DNA of 64,000 bases. Origin: an uncultured Thermogutta sp. GTDB taxonomy: Bacteria; Planctomycetota; Planctomycetia; Pirellulales; Thermoguttaceae. Positions 33,098-43,148 of this stretch are shown in pieces. The notes beneath the pieces were generated by a model. It was not told the DNA's origin. It saw only the letters and a program-made list of their open reading frames with translations, and ran no database searches. Location of the stretch: NCBI GenBank assembly GCA_937128505.1, contig CAKZMM010000102.1, forward strand, positions 1-64,000, read 5' to 3'. The first letter of the stretch is position 1. Each line of letters starts with the position of its first letter. Position numbers and translations under genes: made by a program.

Positions 33098-35812
33098 ATG
33101 AGCGGCAAAAAGCGACGGATCAATCCCTACAAGGCTTGGTTGGGTATTCCCACCGAGGATCAGCCACCGAACTATTACCGGCTCTTGGGGCTGGAGTTGT
33201 TCGAGGCGGATCCAGAGGTCATTCGCGAGATGGCGGGGGCAAGGCGTGAATTGGTTCAGGTATTCGGCAAGCTGGATGACCCGGAGCTGTTGGAAGACCT
33301 CCTACGTGAGATTTCCGCGGCTGAATCAACGCTCTGCTGCGCGGAGACCAAGGCTGCTTACGACCAGGCACTTCGGGCCGCGGGGGTGGGGAGCGGCGGT
33401 GCGGCCTCCTCTCGAGCCGCAGCTTATCTGAAAGAATGGCAGAGCGAATTATCCAAGGAAGCGAGATGGACGAAAGGATTCAGATCGGTAGCGCGGCGGA
33501 AACTCACCCCAGGTTTAAGCCTTCCCGAGGCAGCCTTTGCGGGGGAATTCCACGGGACGGCCGACCACGCCTTCGCATTCGATATTTCGCAGCCGGAGGC
33601 GAGCGAGGCTGGCATATTCGGAAGAGCTCTCGCATCTTCGGCCTTGTGGCGGATTGCGGTAGTTTTTGTCTCCGTCGCGATGATGTTGCTTGTGCTTTTC
33701 GCTTTGGCGTCATTTCGCCAGAGGGGGAAAACCGGGGGGGACTCAGTCGAAACATCAGCCGGAACATTAGTCGCTCACCAGGAAGCAACGACCACCGGCA
33801 TACCGCCGGACGCGGGGGCTCCGGCGTCCACGGCGCTGGAAACCCGCCATGCCATCCCCGCCGATAGTTCTCAAGGCTCCCCATCCAGCTCTGCCTCAGA
33901 AGAGATTGGTCGCAAGGTACCTGGAACTAGGACAGATGGTTCCGAAGGGGATAGTGATCCCTCGCGTGCTCGAGGGGAGAACCAAACGCTTCATGCAAGC
34001 GTAAGTTCGGTCCCGGGGGCAGAGAGTACCCTTGCTCCTGAGACTAGCGATCCTTCGGCGGGGCCAGGAATCTTGGGTCAAATGCCGCCGAGCGGCTCGG
34101 CGACCGCGCCTGAAGGTGCGCCCTCCGGAGTTCCCGCGGACTCTTCACCTAATGTTCCTCCCGGGGGAGCAATCGTGAGTTCGCCCGCGAACCGTGCAGC
34201 TATTGAGGTGGGACAGTCGGTGCCGGCCGCCGTGGAGACCAAGTCGCCTATCCCGAGTGCACAGGAGCTTCGCGAGGCGGAGGAGTTGATTCGAAGCGTA
34301 CTCAGCGAAGAGATTGTGCAGGCGAAGACTCCGGCTCAAAAGCTCGCACTCGCGGATCGGCTAGTCCAGCTTGCTTTAGAAACGGACGATGACCCGCGCG
34401 TCCGCTACGCGTTGTGCATCATGGCTAGGAATTTGGCCGTGGAAAACGGCGATTTATCGCGGGCATGGTCGGCCGTGCAGCTTTTGGCAGGTCGCTTTGC
34501 CATCGAGGGTGCGACGCTGAAAGCGGACCTTTTAGATCAGGCAATGCGAGAGAGCCGTTCCGTAGATGGTCCAGCGGAATTCAATTTGCAGCTTATCGAG
34601 CTGAGTTTGTTGGCCGCTCGAGAGGCAGCCATCGCAGGGCAGTCCGAGGCGACGAATCGGCTCTTATCCTTGGCCAATACGGTGGCACGCCGCACCAATC
34701 GGCCGATCATCCGCCAGGAAACGTCGATCTATGCCCGGGCTGTTGAGAATCTCCTCAAAGAGCGAAATAGCGTGGCGGAAGCCCAGAAAACTCTGGAGTT
34801 GGATCCCACCAACGGCGCGGCCCATTACAGTGTGGGTTGTTGGCTTAGCTTTATCGAAGGTGATTGGCCGCGGGGTCTGAATCATCTCACAAAGTGCCAT
34901 CAGCCCCTTTTGGCGGCGGTTGCAGCTGAGGACCTCCGTGGGCCGACAGAGCCCACGGCTCAGCTCGCGTTGGCCGATCGATGGTATCAAGAAGCCGAGA
35001 AGTTGGAGGCGCCTTACTGTCATCGGGCATTCCTGCGGGCAAGGAGCTGGTTTGAAGTAGCGCAATCCGCCGATAGTGAAACGCAGAAACTTTGGACACC
35101 GCGATTGGAAAAGGCCTTCCTAGCAGAACTTTATCTGGATTCGCTGCGCTTTGGGGTTAGCACTTCCGGCAACGTAGCTCATATGCGCAATGGGGGACGA
35201 GTGATGTCGGAGTCCGGTGGGGATACGGGGCTAATCGACGGGGTCATTCCCCCGATAGTGGGGGGAGCGGGGATGGTCGCCGCCCGATGGCCCTGCCAAT
35301 GGACCGTGGTATTGCCGCAGATTTATCGTCTGCGAGAAATACGCGTGAAACTTCCGGATCCGGGAAAGTCGGTGCAGTTTTTCGTGCTTGCAACCTCCCC
35401 TGATGGAAAGAGCTTTTCTGTGTTGGCCGATCATAGCAAGGTTCCCTCGGCGGGCATGCAGCAGTTCGTCTTCCTGTCGCGGCCGGTCAAAGCGATTCAA
35501 TTGCGGGGGATTTCGCACACGGGAGATGCGCAGTTTTACGCCAGCGAGCTGGAAGCTTACTGTGCCCCTGCTTTAGGACCGGTAGGAGAAGCGGGGCGAT
35601 CAGAGGTACCTATTTCCAGCAGTCATCCTTTAGCTCAACGCCGTGTAAGACCTTCGCGGCTACTCAACCCGCCAGGAAGCATGGCGCCGCCTCAAGTGCA
35701 ACCGGCGGCTCCGGCATCACCCTCGTCAAGCCCCGCGAGGCCTCCCGCCACCCCTCGATCTCGTGGCCAAAATCGTCCCGCACCTCCTGCGTCGGCGACA
35801 CCTAAACCTTAA
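33098..35812 (+). CDS. Large planctomycete protein with J-like N-terminus and single membrane helix
   Basis: A 904-aa protein. The N-terminus has the planctomycete J-like module (INPYKAWLGIPTEDQPPNYY, then RLLGLELFEADPEVI and AAESTL...KAAYDQAL), which resembles DnaJ but lacks HPD. One membrane helix (WRIAVVFVSVAMMLLVLFAL) lies at about 185-205. A low-complexity Ser/Pro/Gly linker follows to about 380, then a helical region. The C-terminal 150 residues (WPCQWTVVLPQIYRLREIRV) look like a discoidin-type beta-sandwich, ending in a Pro/Ala-rich tail. The function is unknown; the layout suggests a cytoplasmic sensor joined to an external binding domain. Confidence 0.7.
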   Translation: MSGKKRRINPYKAWLGIPTEDQPPNYYRLLGLELFEADPEVIREMAGARRELVQVFGKLDDPELLEDLLREISAAESTLCCAETKAAYDQALRAAGVGSGGAASSRAAAYLKEWQSELSKEARWTKGFRSVARRKLTPGLSLPEAAFAGEFHGTADHAFAFDISQPEASEAGIFGRALASSALWRIAVVFVSVAMMLLVLFALASFRQRGKTGGDSVETSAGTLVAHQEATTTGIPPDAGAPASTALETRHAIPADSSQGSPSSSASEEIGRKVPGTRTDGSEGDSDPSRARGENQTLHASVSSVPGAESTLAPETSDPSAGPGILGQMPPSGSATAPEGAPSGVPADSSPNVPPGGAIVSSPANRAAIEVGQSVPAAVETKSPIPSAQELREAEELIRSVLSEEIVQAKTPAQKLALADRLVQLALETDDDPRVRYALCIMARNLAVENGDLSRAWSAVQLLAGRFAIEGATLKADLLDQAMRESRSVDGPAEFNLQLIELSLLAAREAAIAGQSEATNRLLSLANTVARRTNRPIIRQETSIYARAVENLLKERNSVAEAQKTLELDPTNGAAHYSVGCWLSFIEGDWPRGLNHLTKCHQPLLAAVAAEDLRGPTEPTAQLALADRWYQEAEKLEAPYCHRAFLRARSWFEVAQSADSETQKLWTPRLEKAFLAELYLDSLRFGVSTSGNVAHMRNGGRVMSESGGDTGLIDGVIPPIVGGAGMVAARWPCQWTVVLPQIYRLREIRVKLPDPGKSVQFFVLATSPDGKSFSVLADHSKVPSAGMQQFVFLSRPVKAIQLRGISHTGDAQFYASELEAYCAPALGPVGEAGRSEVPISSSHPLAQRRVRPSRLLNPPGSMAPPQVQPAAPASPSSSPARPPATPRSRGQNRPAPPASATPKP

Positions 35813-36002
35813 GATTATTGGGATCATTTGCAAATGCCGGACGAGACCGATCGTGCGCTATTTGAGCGGCGGAATCCGCGAAGTTTGATAACGATCGGAA
35901 AGCAAGGTGCCAAGACACGCGGGTGCCATCATTGGGATCTGATGCCGATGAAAAGGCGACCCGTTTTGCATGCGGGGGTCATTACCTCTGGACCGTTCGG
36001 CA

Positions 36003-37511
36003 CTAATCCGGCCGGTGATCTTGACATTGCCTCATCCACTTGTAAATCGTAGTGCGGCTGACCCCCAGCCGCCGAGCGGCCTCCGCCACATTACCGCTGG
36101 TGGCTGCAAGGATTTGCCGAAGTTGACGAGCCTTGACTTGACGCGAGATCGCGCCGGATGAGTCGGCCTGCAACTGCATCGGGGCACCACCGGGTGCACT
36201 AACAGCATCAATTTTTCCACGGTACGCGTTTTCATCACGGCCTGCTTGTGGGCAATATCGCTCTATTTCAGGCGGGAGGTGAGCGCGTTGGATAACCGCC
36301 CCCCCACTTTTCCAATGGGCGAACTCTAGGGCACTCTTCAACTCCTGGACATTGCCCGGCCAAGGGTAATCCATAAGTGCCCCCAGTGCTTCGCCGGAAA
36401 CCCTTTCCAGTCCATCATTCGCTGGCCCATGGAGCGGCTCCCGGAGTTGCCTCAAAAAACAATCGACGAGTAAAGGAAGATCCTCGCGGCGAAGCGACAA
36501 CGGGGGCAAGTAAAAATAAATCGCTCGGAGTTGGCAGAAAAGCTCTCGCGAAAATTCGCCGCGGCTGACTTTTTCGGGAAGGGAAACGCAGGTCGTTGCC
36601 AGGATTCGCCGCCGCAACCCATCGATCTTGCCATCAGATCTCTCGCTCAATGCTTGATCTTCCAGCAGGCGAGCCAATCGCTCCTGAACGATCGGGGGCA
36701 AATACTCCACTTCCTCCAAAACCAATGTCTGAAGTTGAAGCGGGGGTGGGTCATCCTTCGTATCCGCACGGAATTCCTCTTGACCCTTCGATTGGCCGAT
36801 CAAAACACCGATCAATGCCTCCGGATCCGTAAATCGGCAGGAAACAAAGCGCAGACACGCGTCCGGTCCCGCCCGAAGTAAGTGCAAGGTTCGAGCTAAC
36901 AGCCGTTTCCCGGTGCCGGGGAGTCCTTCGATGAGAGCCGGCCTATCGCAGTTTGCGGCCCGCTCCAAAAGGCAGAAAACCTCCTGCATGGCCCTTGACT
37001 TCCCCACTAACCCGAGCACTCGGTGACGGCCGCACCAGCCGTCCGAAAGCCAGAGGTGCCAAGTTCGATCTCGAATCGAAGCCACCCAAATCGGCGAGCT
37101 CGTGCCGCCGTCGAGCTGACGAAACGTGGCTTCAACCCACTTCCTTTTACCCGCCGGGGTAACGATCCAAAAACCCTGCCCGTTTGTCGGCACTAGGGGC
37201 CGATTTTGTGCGTCTCGGCTACCTTCAAGCCCAAAGGAAGCCGGCGATAGCTCCGCCGTCTTGCTCAAAGACCTCGGAACTGCAAACGGAGAAGTGAGCG
37301 GGGGAAAAGTGACCGGGAAAATCGATTCAAAATGTGCTCCCGGTTGCGGAGGAGGGGACCAATCAAAAATCCGCTCTGCCGAAAGGTTCCAATCCAACAG
37401 TCGGCCGCTTGCATCGAAGAAAAGCACGCCGTCTTGTACATCTTGTATCGCTTCCCACAGAACCTCGCTACAGAAACGGAGCCGACTGGCTGATGTCACC
37501 ACCCCGTCCAT
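36003..37511 (-). CDS. PAS-AAA+-Fis regulator lacking the sigma54 loop
   Basis: A 502-aa protein built like a bacterial enhancer-binding regulator: a PAS-like domain (GVLFFDASGRLLDWNLSAER), an AAA+ domain and a C-terminal Fis-type helix-turn-helix (GNVAEAARRLGVSRTTIYKW). Walker A is GLPGTGKR (196-203). Walker B reads LVLEEVEY rather than the usual LFLDEI. At 243-250, where GAFTGA should be, the sequence is GQEEFRAD, so contact with sigma54 is unlikely. The ATG has GAGGTG 5 nt upstream. It is divergent from the Csx3-like gene, separated by about 660 nt. Confidence 0.82.
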   Translation of the reverse strand: MDGVVTSASRLRFCSEVLWEAIQDVQDGVLFFDASGRLLDWNLSAERIFDWSPPPQPGAHFESIFPVTFPPLTSPFAVPRSLSKTAELSPASFGLEGSRDAQNRPLVPTNGQGFWIVTPAGKRKWVEATFRQLDGGTSSPIWVASIRDRTWHLWLSDGWCGRHRVLGLVGKSRAMQEVFCLLERAANCDRPALIEGLPGTGKRLLARTLHLLRAGPDACLRFVSCRFTDPEALIGVLIGQSKGQEEFRADTKDDPPPLQLQTLVLEEVEYLPPIVQERLARLLEDQALSERSDGKIDGLRRRILATTCVSLPEKVSRGEFSRELFCQLRAIYFYLPPLSLRREDLPLLVDCFLRQLREPLHGPANDGLERVSGEALGALMDYPWPGNVQELKSALEFAHWKSGGAVIQRAHLPPEIERYCPQAGRDENAYRGKIDAVSAPGGAPMQLQADSSGAISRQVKARQLRQILAATSGNVAEAARRLGVSRTTIYKWMRQCQDHRPD

Positions 37512-38174
37512 ATTTTCACCTCTTCCGTAAGGGTCGAGCCCATTTCGCGCGAGAAATAAAACGCTTATAAGATCAGCTCAAGGTGCGAACCATTTTCGGC
37601 AGGATCTGCCGGCACTACGCGGCATATTGTAAACCTCCGCCTCACGTTTGACGAGGCTTCTGCAAACTTACCGAGAACGACCGCGGAATTTGATAAGGGA
37701 TTTTCCAAAAATTAAATTTGACTTTTACAGCGCTCAATAAAAAGAACTTAACAGTTTTATACAAACTCCCCGGTTTAAACTCGATGGTTTTTTCACACCT
37801 TGTGGTTAAGCCGGGAAGGTTTTTCTATTCACAGAGCCGGGCATCAATCGAAAGCACAGAAATCCTCGATTCAACGAAATGAAAAACAAGGTAAAAAAGA
37901 AGGACTGGTTCAACGCAGGGCGTCCACTTATTCCCTCGGCGAAATCATTGAGGGTTTTTGACGCGTTTCGAATGGGGAGCTCGCGCTTTTCCCGGTTCGG
38001 CCAATTTAACAAAGATTCGGCAGAAAACCAGAAAGTAAAAACATAACGCTTTGAACTCGGGCGGCAAACCGTGTTCGATTTCGCTTGGCCCCACTCTTCG
38101 GTGAGGTTGTGAGTCGAGGATCGGAATTCCGGAACGACAATTTCGTCACGCCTGATCTTTACGGGGCAAAAGCG
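37512..38174. other. Divergent spacer between the PAS-AAA-Fis and Csx3-like genes
   Basis: About 660 nt, A/T-rich at 37690-38050. It should carry the promoters of both divergent genes. No repeat or hairpin stood out. The gene to the right could begin as early as the TTG at 38085. Confidence 0.4.
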
Positions 38175-39455
38175 ATGGCCGGTTGGTATCGCTGTCATCG
38201 ATCCGATCAGCCAGGGCCTATTCGGCTAGAATTCCTTCAGTCGGAGAATCGCTTCTGGCCACCAACGGTTCTTGGCACGAATCCGGTGGTAATACCGGAG
38301 GCAAGGGGCCGAAAAGTAGTCATCACCGGTGCGGGTGCTGTTTGGATGTATGCCCATGCGGCGGCCCAATTGTGTGCCTCGAAGGCGGCGGAGCTCGATT
38401 TCGAAAGACCCACGTTAGCGGGTGTTTTAGAGGATACGAGCGGTTGCAGTGTTGAGTTTCGCAAGGCCGAACCTCCACACGAAGACTGTGGTAGGCTCTC
38501 GATCAATCTCAGAAAAGTCCCCCCACTGTCGGCGAAGGCTATCGGGCGGCTGCTGCAACCGGAATTGGAAGCGTTAACACGAAACCCGGTTATGGAGTTA
38601 GCTCTATCAGGTCGGGCAAGCTGTGACCTATACGCGCGGGCAGCATGGGCGGCAGTTGCTGCGGGTGTGCGGAGGCTCATTTGTTGGTCTGCCAGAGATG
38701 GATTGGTAGTGGTTTATGACCGTGATGGGCAGGGGGTTGGAGAGCAGATCGCTCGTCCGGCCTGGTTGGCCGCAATGATACCGCGGCCTATGTCCCCTGT
38801 GATATTGGGAGTAGCGGGGGACCCGAACTCCGGAAAATCGATTTTTTGCGAAGTCCTGGACTGGCAACGCGAGCGAAGTGACGAGGAAGGTTGGAAGCTT
38901 GATTGCGACGGTCAGTCTCCCACACCGCATTGGTACTTAAGCATAGCGGATCAGGGCGCTCGAACATTGCGAGAAAGATATAAATGCCCTTGGACTGCGG
39001 AAATGGAGAAAATGATCGTCGATCATTTGCGGTGTGCTCGGGAACTTTTCGAGGTGACCATTGCCGATCTTCCGGGCGGAAATCACAACGTGGATCCGCC
39101 ACAACGGATCCCTCCAGGCCGCGAGCGCATCTTTGGAGAGGTAGACGCATTCATTCTCTTGGACCGCGCAGATAAACCTTCCGAGGGCGATTGGCGGGCA
39201 GCTCTCCGAGCACACGGTTTGGAAGATCGAATTGCCGCAGTCCTGGTTTCAACAGCTCCGAATTCGCCGCCCTCATTATCGCTACGGCTTGAAGGGAGCT
39301 TGTGGCGGGGGACGGTCAGTGGGTTGGATCGCTCGCGGGCTATCGCCGCGCTTGGCGAGATTTTTCAAAAGCCGTTAGAGCAATTCTGGAAATGGCTTGT
39401 GGAGTTTGGACGAGCCCGACTTCGAAAACGCACTCTCGAAGATAAACCTAAATGA
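38175..39455 (+). CDS. Tandem Csx3-like domains fused to P-loop ATPase
   Basis: A 426-aa protein. Two stretches match the core of Csx3/Crn3, the cyclic-oligoadenylate ring-nuclease family: GRKVVITGAGAVWMYAHAAA (45-64) and ELALSGRASCDLYARAAWAA (141-160), then DGLVVVYDRDG. The family pattern is vvISGRgPiWLya.lAH followed by a VVV strand. The C-terminal part is a P-loop NTPase (LGVAGDPNSGKSIF, 211-224) with RERYKCPWTAEM and FEVTIADLPGGN, which resembles the AAA domain known in Csx3-AAA fusions. The conserved His of known Csx3 seems absent from the second domain and displaced in the first. The start is ATG 38175; TTG 38085 is an alternative. No type III cas genes are in the window. Confidence 0.72.
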   Translation: MAGWYRCHRSDQPGPIRLEFLQSENRFWPPTVLGTNPVVIPEARGRKVVITGAGAVWMYAHAAAQLCASKAAELDFERPTLAGVLEDTSGCSVEFRKAEPPHEDCGRLSINLRKVPPLSAKAIGRLLQPELEALTRNPVMELALSGRASCDLYARAAWAAVAAGVRRLICWSARDGLVVVYDRDGQGVGEQIARPAWLAAMIPRPMSPVILGVAGDPNSGKSIFCEVLDWQRERSDEEGWKLDCDGQSPTPHWYLSIADQGARTLRERYKCPWTAEMEKMIVDHLRCARELFEVTIADLPGGNHNVDPPQRIPPGRERIFGEVDAFILLDRADKPSEGDWRAALRAHGLEDRIAAVLVSTAPNSPPSLSLRLEGSLWRGTVSGLDRSRAIAALGEIFQKPLEQFWKWLVEFGRARLRKRTLEDKPK

Positions 39456-40070
39456 TTACCAAGCACCTGACTTCGCCCGAGTTGGGGCCTCAGGGAAGAG
39501 AAGTCTTCATCTCGGCATTAGTTGCTCTTTTTGGGCGAGGCTAAAAAGTGAAAAAATGCGGGAATTGTAACGCAGGCCATTACCTGAAAGGCAAGGCAGG
39601 ACTTCTAAGGCACGCAGAACAAACAAAAGTAACAATCGGGAATTACTACGGCACTGGGCATTCGTCTTGGCACAGCGGTTTAACGGATTTGCATATTTCC
39701 CGCGGTAATCTCTGAATAATCAGCGATTCTGGATTGCTAAGCTCAAGTGGCTTACGGCCTCGGTTAATAGTTTCGGCTTGAAAGGGTTCAACCCTTAAGA
39801 CTGAGTCTTTTACCGAAGCCCGAGTGTGAGGCTGAAGGCTGAGTGTATACCAAAGCTCGACGGCATACTGAAGCCTGAGCGTTACGCCGAAGCTGGACGA
39901 AGCTACTCGGTCTTCCGCTTTTCAAGAGGGATTAGCCGTGCCCGGCGTCGACGTGCTTTCGTCATGGCGGGTTTGGATTCATCGGGGGAAATGCGGCCAA
40001 GTTTATAGCGCTTCGGTCCAAGTTGCTTTCTGGTTCAAATGCCCTGCTCGATAGTAAGATAACCGACGGT
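39456..40070. other. Convergent spacer with degenerate tandem repeat
   Basis: No gene is supported between the convergent Csx3-like and HD genes. A degenerate repeat of five units with an 18-19 bp period lies at 39811-39900. A short frame through it (39826-40008) has repeated residues but no ribosome site or known motif. Confidence 0.45.
39811..39900. repeat. 18-19 bp degenerate tandem repeat, about five units
   Basis: Units based on ACCGAAGCCYGAG recur at about 39812, 39831, 39849, 39867 and 39886. The period near 18 keeps an open frame on the plus strand, but no protein family is recognised. The spacing is too short for CRISPR. Confidence 0.5.
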
Positions 40071-41408
40071 TCACGAGACGAGGTTGGCTGCCTCCAGTAT
40101 CAGATGCTGAAGCTGCGGTAGCGCCCTCAGTCGGGGGGCAAGACTGGGGGCCGCGAAAATTCTTACCCGCTTCACGTAATCGTCGAATTGTTTTTCGGCC
40201 AGGGTGCGGACCACTGGAGAAACTTCGCCCAAGGGGCGATAACGGTCTTCCTTCGGAAAGTAAATATCCACATCAAACTGCACTTCTCGCCGCAGCGGAG
40301 GTGCATCAAAAAGCACCTCATGGGGACCAATCTCTATCCCTAATACCCGGCTCGCTAGTTCTGCGAATCGTTCGGCACATTCGACTAACCAGGGATAAGG
40401 ACGCCGAGCGAGCCGCTGATATAAATCGGTGTTTTCGAAGATGCTGAACTGGGCCACTCTTTTGAATAATTGCCGGGTAGGACCGAAGATCCCGGCCAAA
40501 AGCGGCTCGGCGCTCGTGCCGATTGCGGCCCGGTTGATCGCCACGATCCAATCGGGCTCCGTCATGCGAAAAAGTGAATCCAATTCCAACTCATGCCGCA
40601 ACACGTAAAACGCGCGTTGGAGCATGGCGGTCGCAGATCGCACACCGTGATGCCAATATACCTCGCTGAACATCACGTATCGTGCAAACACCATGAGTTC
40701 GGCTGCCGTTTTTCCCTTATCGCGGATGGCTAAGCCGTCGCCCGACTCATTAAGACATAAGCTGCCCAATAGCCGCTGCTGGTCGAAATTTCGTCCATAA
40801 GGAACGCCGGCGTGAAGGCTATCGCGATACAAGTAATCCATCTTGTCCACGTCTACAGGGCCCGAGAGCATACTACTGAGAAGCCGCAAGGTGGGATCTT
40901 CCGACCGTTTCGTAAGTAACACCACCACCTGCTCGGGATTGAGAGACCAAAATTGGCGAAGAACCCGGGCCAACTCGCCTTCCAACAAAAACTCAGTAGC
41001 GAAGGTTTCGTGACGAGGGACATCGGGAAGCTCTAGGTCTTCGATCGGGTGGCAAAATGGCCAGTGACCCAAATCGTGCAGCAATGCCGCGACGATGAAT
41101 AATTCAGCTCGATCTGCGGACACAATACGATGAAAACGGGGATCATGGGCAAGCTGTTTTAAGGTCAACAGGGCTAAACGATATACCCCGAGACAGTGCT
41201 CAAATCGTGTGTGAATAGCGGCCGGATAAACAAGCGACACAAGGCCCAACTGACTAATCCGGGCAAGCCGACGGAATTCCGCCGTATCGATAATCCGACG
41301 CACCCGCTCTGTGAGCGGAACATCCAGTTGCGGCGGAATCCGCACCAACTGTTGCCGAGTATCTAAACCGACAAGCTCAGGGATTGCCAGTAAGTCCGCT
41401 TTTGCCAT
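40071..41408 (-). CDS. HD superfamily phosphohydrolase (dNTPase/SAMHD1-like)
   Basis: A 445-aa HD-domain protein of the COG1078/YwfO type, related to dGTPases and SAMHD1. The metal ligands are seen in HTRFEHCLG (H), LLHDLGHWPFCH (HD) and VDKMDYLYRDS (D). The family hydrolyses nucleoside triphosphates, often allosterically. Substrate and effector are not evident here. The start is MAKADLLAIPELV, with cat at 41406-41408, no strong ribosome site and long upstream space. It is convergent with the Csx3-like gene. Confidence 0.88.
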   Translation of the reverse strand: MAKADLLAIPELVGLDTRQQLVRIPPQLDVPLTERVRRIIDTAEFRRLARISQLGLVSLVYPAAIHTRFEHCLGVYRLALLTLKQLAHDPRFHRIVSADRAELFIVAALLHDLGHWPFCHPIEDLELPDVPRHETFATEFLLEGELARVLRQFWSLNPEQVVVLLTKRSEDPTLRLLSSMLSGPVDVDKMDYLYRDSLHAGVPYGRNFDQQRLLGSLCLNESGDGLAIRDKGKTAAELMVFARYVMFSEVYWHHGVRSATAMLQRAFYVLRHELELDSLFRMTEPDWIVAINRAAIGTSAEPLLAGIFGPTRQLFKRVAQFSIFENTDLYQRLARRPYPWLVECAERFAELASRVLGIEIGPHEVLFDAPPLRREVQFDVDIYFPKEDRYRPLGEVSPVVRTLAEKQFDDYVKRVRIFAAPSLAPRLRALPQLQHLILEAANLVS

Positions 41409-42428
41409 GGTTTCTTTTCCATCTTCCGAAAGCTTTTTCCATCTAACGCATGAGGATTAACGTTTATCATTTTCAATGAAATCACAATCACCGGGGCTAA
41501 GATTCGGGAGTATCGAGGAGTATGACTGAGATAACCCGGGATCATGCCGATGTCGGCCGATAGTCACAAGATCGCGGTTCCAAAATCTCAGGTAATCTTG
41601 GGGCGGTAACCCTAGGGGTGTTGCTCACACGTCGATATCCGCCGCACCATATCAAAATTTGTGCAAGCGATTTGCGGTCACCTTGCGGCGGCGTGCCCTT
41701 ATGAAACCCACTTGCTGCCAGCACACGGATCGGTCCGCCGGTTTTCGCAACCGCAGTTTGCAGAAAACCTTACCGAGCGGTGAAACATGGCGTATCGAGC
41801 CACGAACCCCGTAAGAATCTAACCTCAACAAAATCTGACTTCACCGTCGCATTAAGGAGTAAATGCTAGGCCACCAACTACTTGAGACTAGTCGATCGAA
41901 CCCGAGGCCGGTCCCTGTCGTAGTAATGCCGTAAAAACCTCGAGGATATTATCATGGAATTCTAAAGATCTGTGCCGGCCCTAATTCCCCTGACAAATTA
42001 ACCGTATCGATCAAATTGCATAGGTATTAATTCGACGTAAGACCGCGGGGCGATACACTCGCAGAATTCCTAGGTCCTTATCGTAGATGCTTTACCACGT
42101 TGCTTTTTGAATTACCTCGACTCAAAACCAAACCGCTTATTAAATTCCGTCGACTCAAAATCAAAAGGGGCAGGCGAGTGACGGGTAAAAGACCTACTTC
42201 TAGCTTCGGTCAACTCTGATGCGGGGAGCAAGTTGAAAGGTGAACAAATAAGCATTTTTTCGTCGGAAAACACCTCCGGGCATTTGCGGGGCTTAAGGCC
42301 TTTACACAACCTAATTTAGTTTGCCCAATTTCCGGGGTGTCTAAGCAGATTTAAAGCCAAAGGTTGTAGACAATTTACGGAATTGGCTATAATGCCTTAG
42401 ATTCTCGAGCTACAACGGGCTTCCCGGG
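41409..42428. other. One-kilobase intergenic region
   Basis: No gene could be supported. AAGGAG at 41854-41859 precedes a 23-codon frame (ATG 41863), which may be chance. TCGACTCAAAAYCAAA occurs twice near 42117 and 42149. The 3' part should contain the promoter for 42429. Confidence 0.4.
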
Positions 42429-43148
42429 ATGGGTCGGTTTATGGGCCGCAAATTTCTCGCGTTGCTAGTGCTCGCCCTTTACCTGGCCGCTTTGGGCCTT
42501 GGCACGCGAGTTCATTTCCACCCCCCTTCATGGGGGCCAAAAGGCGCTGCGGCCGTTGTCGGACCCGGAAGTCGGGTAAATCCTGTCGCCAAGGCCCCTA
42601 GCTTCTTCCCCCTGTGCGCTAGCGGTAATCCTCAGGCTGAATCTCCATTTAGACAGTGCTCATCGCGAATCTGTCTATCGGCTTTGGATGATGGTTTGCG
42701 AGATTTGTGCCGATTTACCGGCCATTCCCCGAGCCGATCGTCCCGCTCGATTTTTCCACCGTTTGCCCCAGACCTGCCGGATCCTTTGCGTGGGGACGTT
42801 CTTTCAAAAGGTTTACTCGTAAAAAATGGGCGTTGTGGCAAAGATTCAGCCCCCAATTGTCGGCTCGCGGCAGCCGTCCATGAGGTGGAAGGAAAAACTG
42901 ACGATTCTGGAAGCACGCTGCCCGGGCGGTTACCGCAAAATGTTAACGCGATAGCTTCCGGACAATTGGCTTTTTGCTCCGATTGCCCGAGTTGCCAGTT
43001 CTTATCCTTATTTGGGGAATTTCAGCTTCGGCCGGCTACCCGATGGGTAATCCCGCGATCGGTCTACGTGCGTCCGTGCCATCAAATTCTTTCTGCTCGT
43101 GAAGCTCATCTGGCATTCAACATACGAGGTCCTCCGCTTGTTGGCTGA
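42429..43148 (+). CDS. Small Cys-rich secreted or membrane-anchored protein
   Basis: A 239-aa protein with an N-terminal hydrophobic segment (FLALLVLALYLAALGLGTRV) acting as a signal or anchor, then VHFHPPSW. Near the C-terminus CSDCPSCQFLSLFGE resembles the C-x-x-C-QFL motif of small DUF2946-type proteins linked to metal handling. The middle is low complexity. The next gene, also on the plus strand, encodes a His-rich DUF1559 protein, so the pair may be involved in metal binding outside the cell. An ATG at 42441 is an equally good start. Confidence 0.55.
   Translation: MGRFMGRKFLALLVLALYLAALGLGTRVHFHPPSWGPKGAAAVVGPGSRVNPVAKAPSFFPLCASGNPQAESPFRQCSSRICLSALDDGLRDLCRFTGHSPSRSSRSIFPPFAPDLPDPLRGDVLSKGLLVKNGRCGKDSAPNCRLAAAVHEVEGKTDDSGSTLPGRLPQNVNAIASGQLAFCSDCPSCQFLSLFGEFQLRPATRWVIPRSVYVRPCHQILSAREAHLAFNIRGPPLVG

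Noticed and set aside
35910-35990. Two GCGGG-containing copies before the PAS-AAA-Fis gene, first taken for another CRISPR-like pair
   Set aside because: The offset is 53 nt, not 61, and identity is limited to short pieces.
38175-41408. A type III CRISPR locus around the Csx3-like gene
   Set aside because: No Cas10, Csm or Cmr proteins and no repeats near; the neighbours are unrelated.
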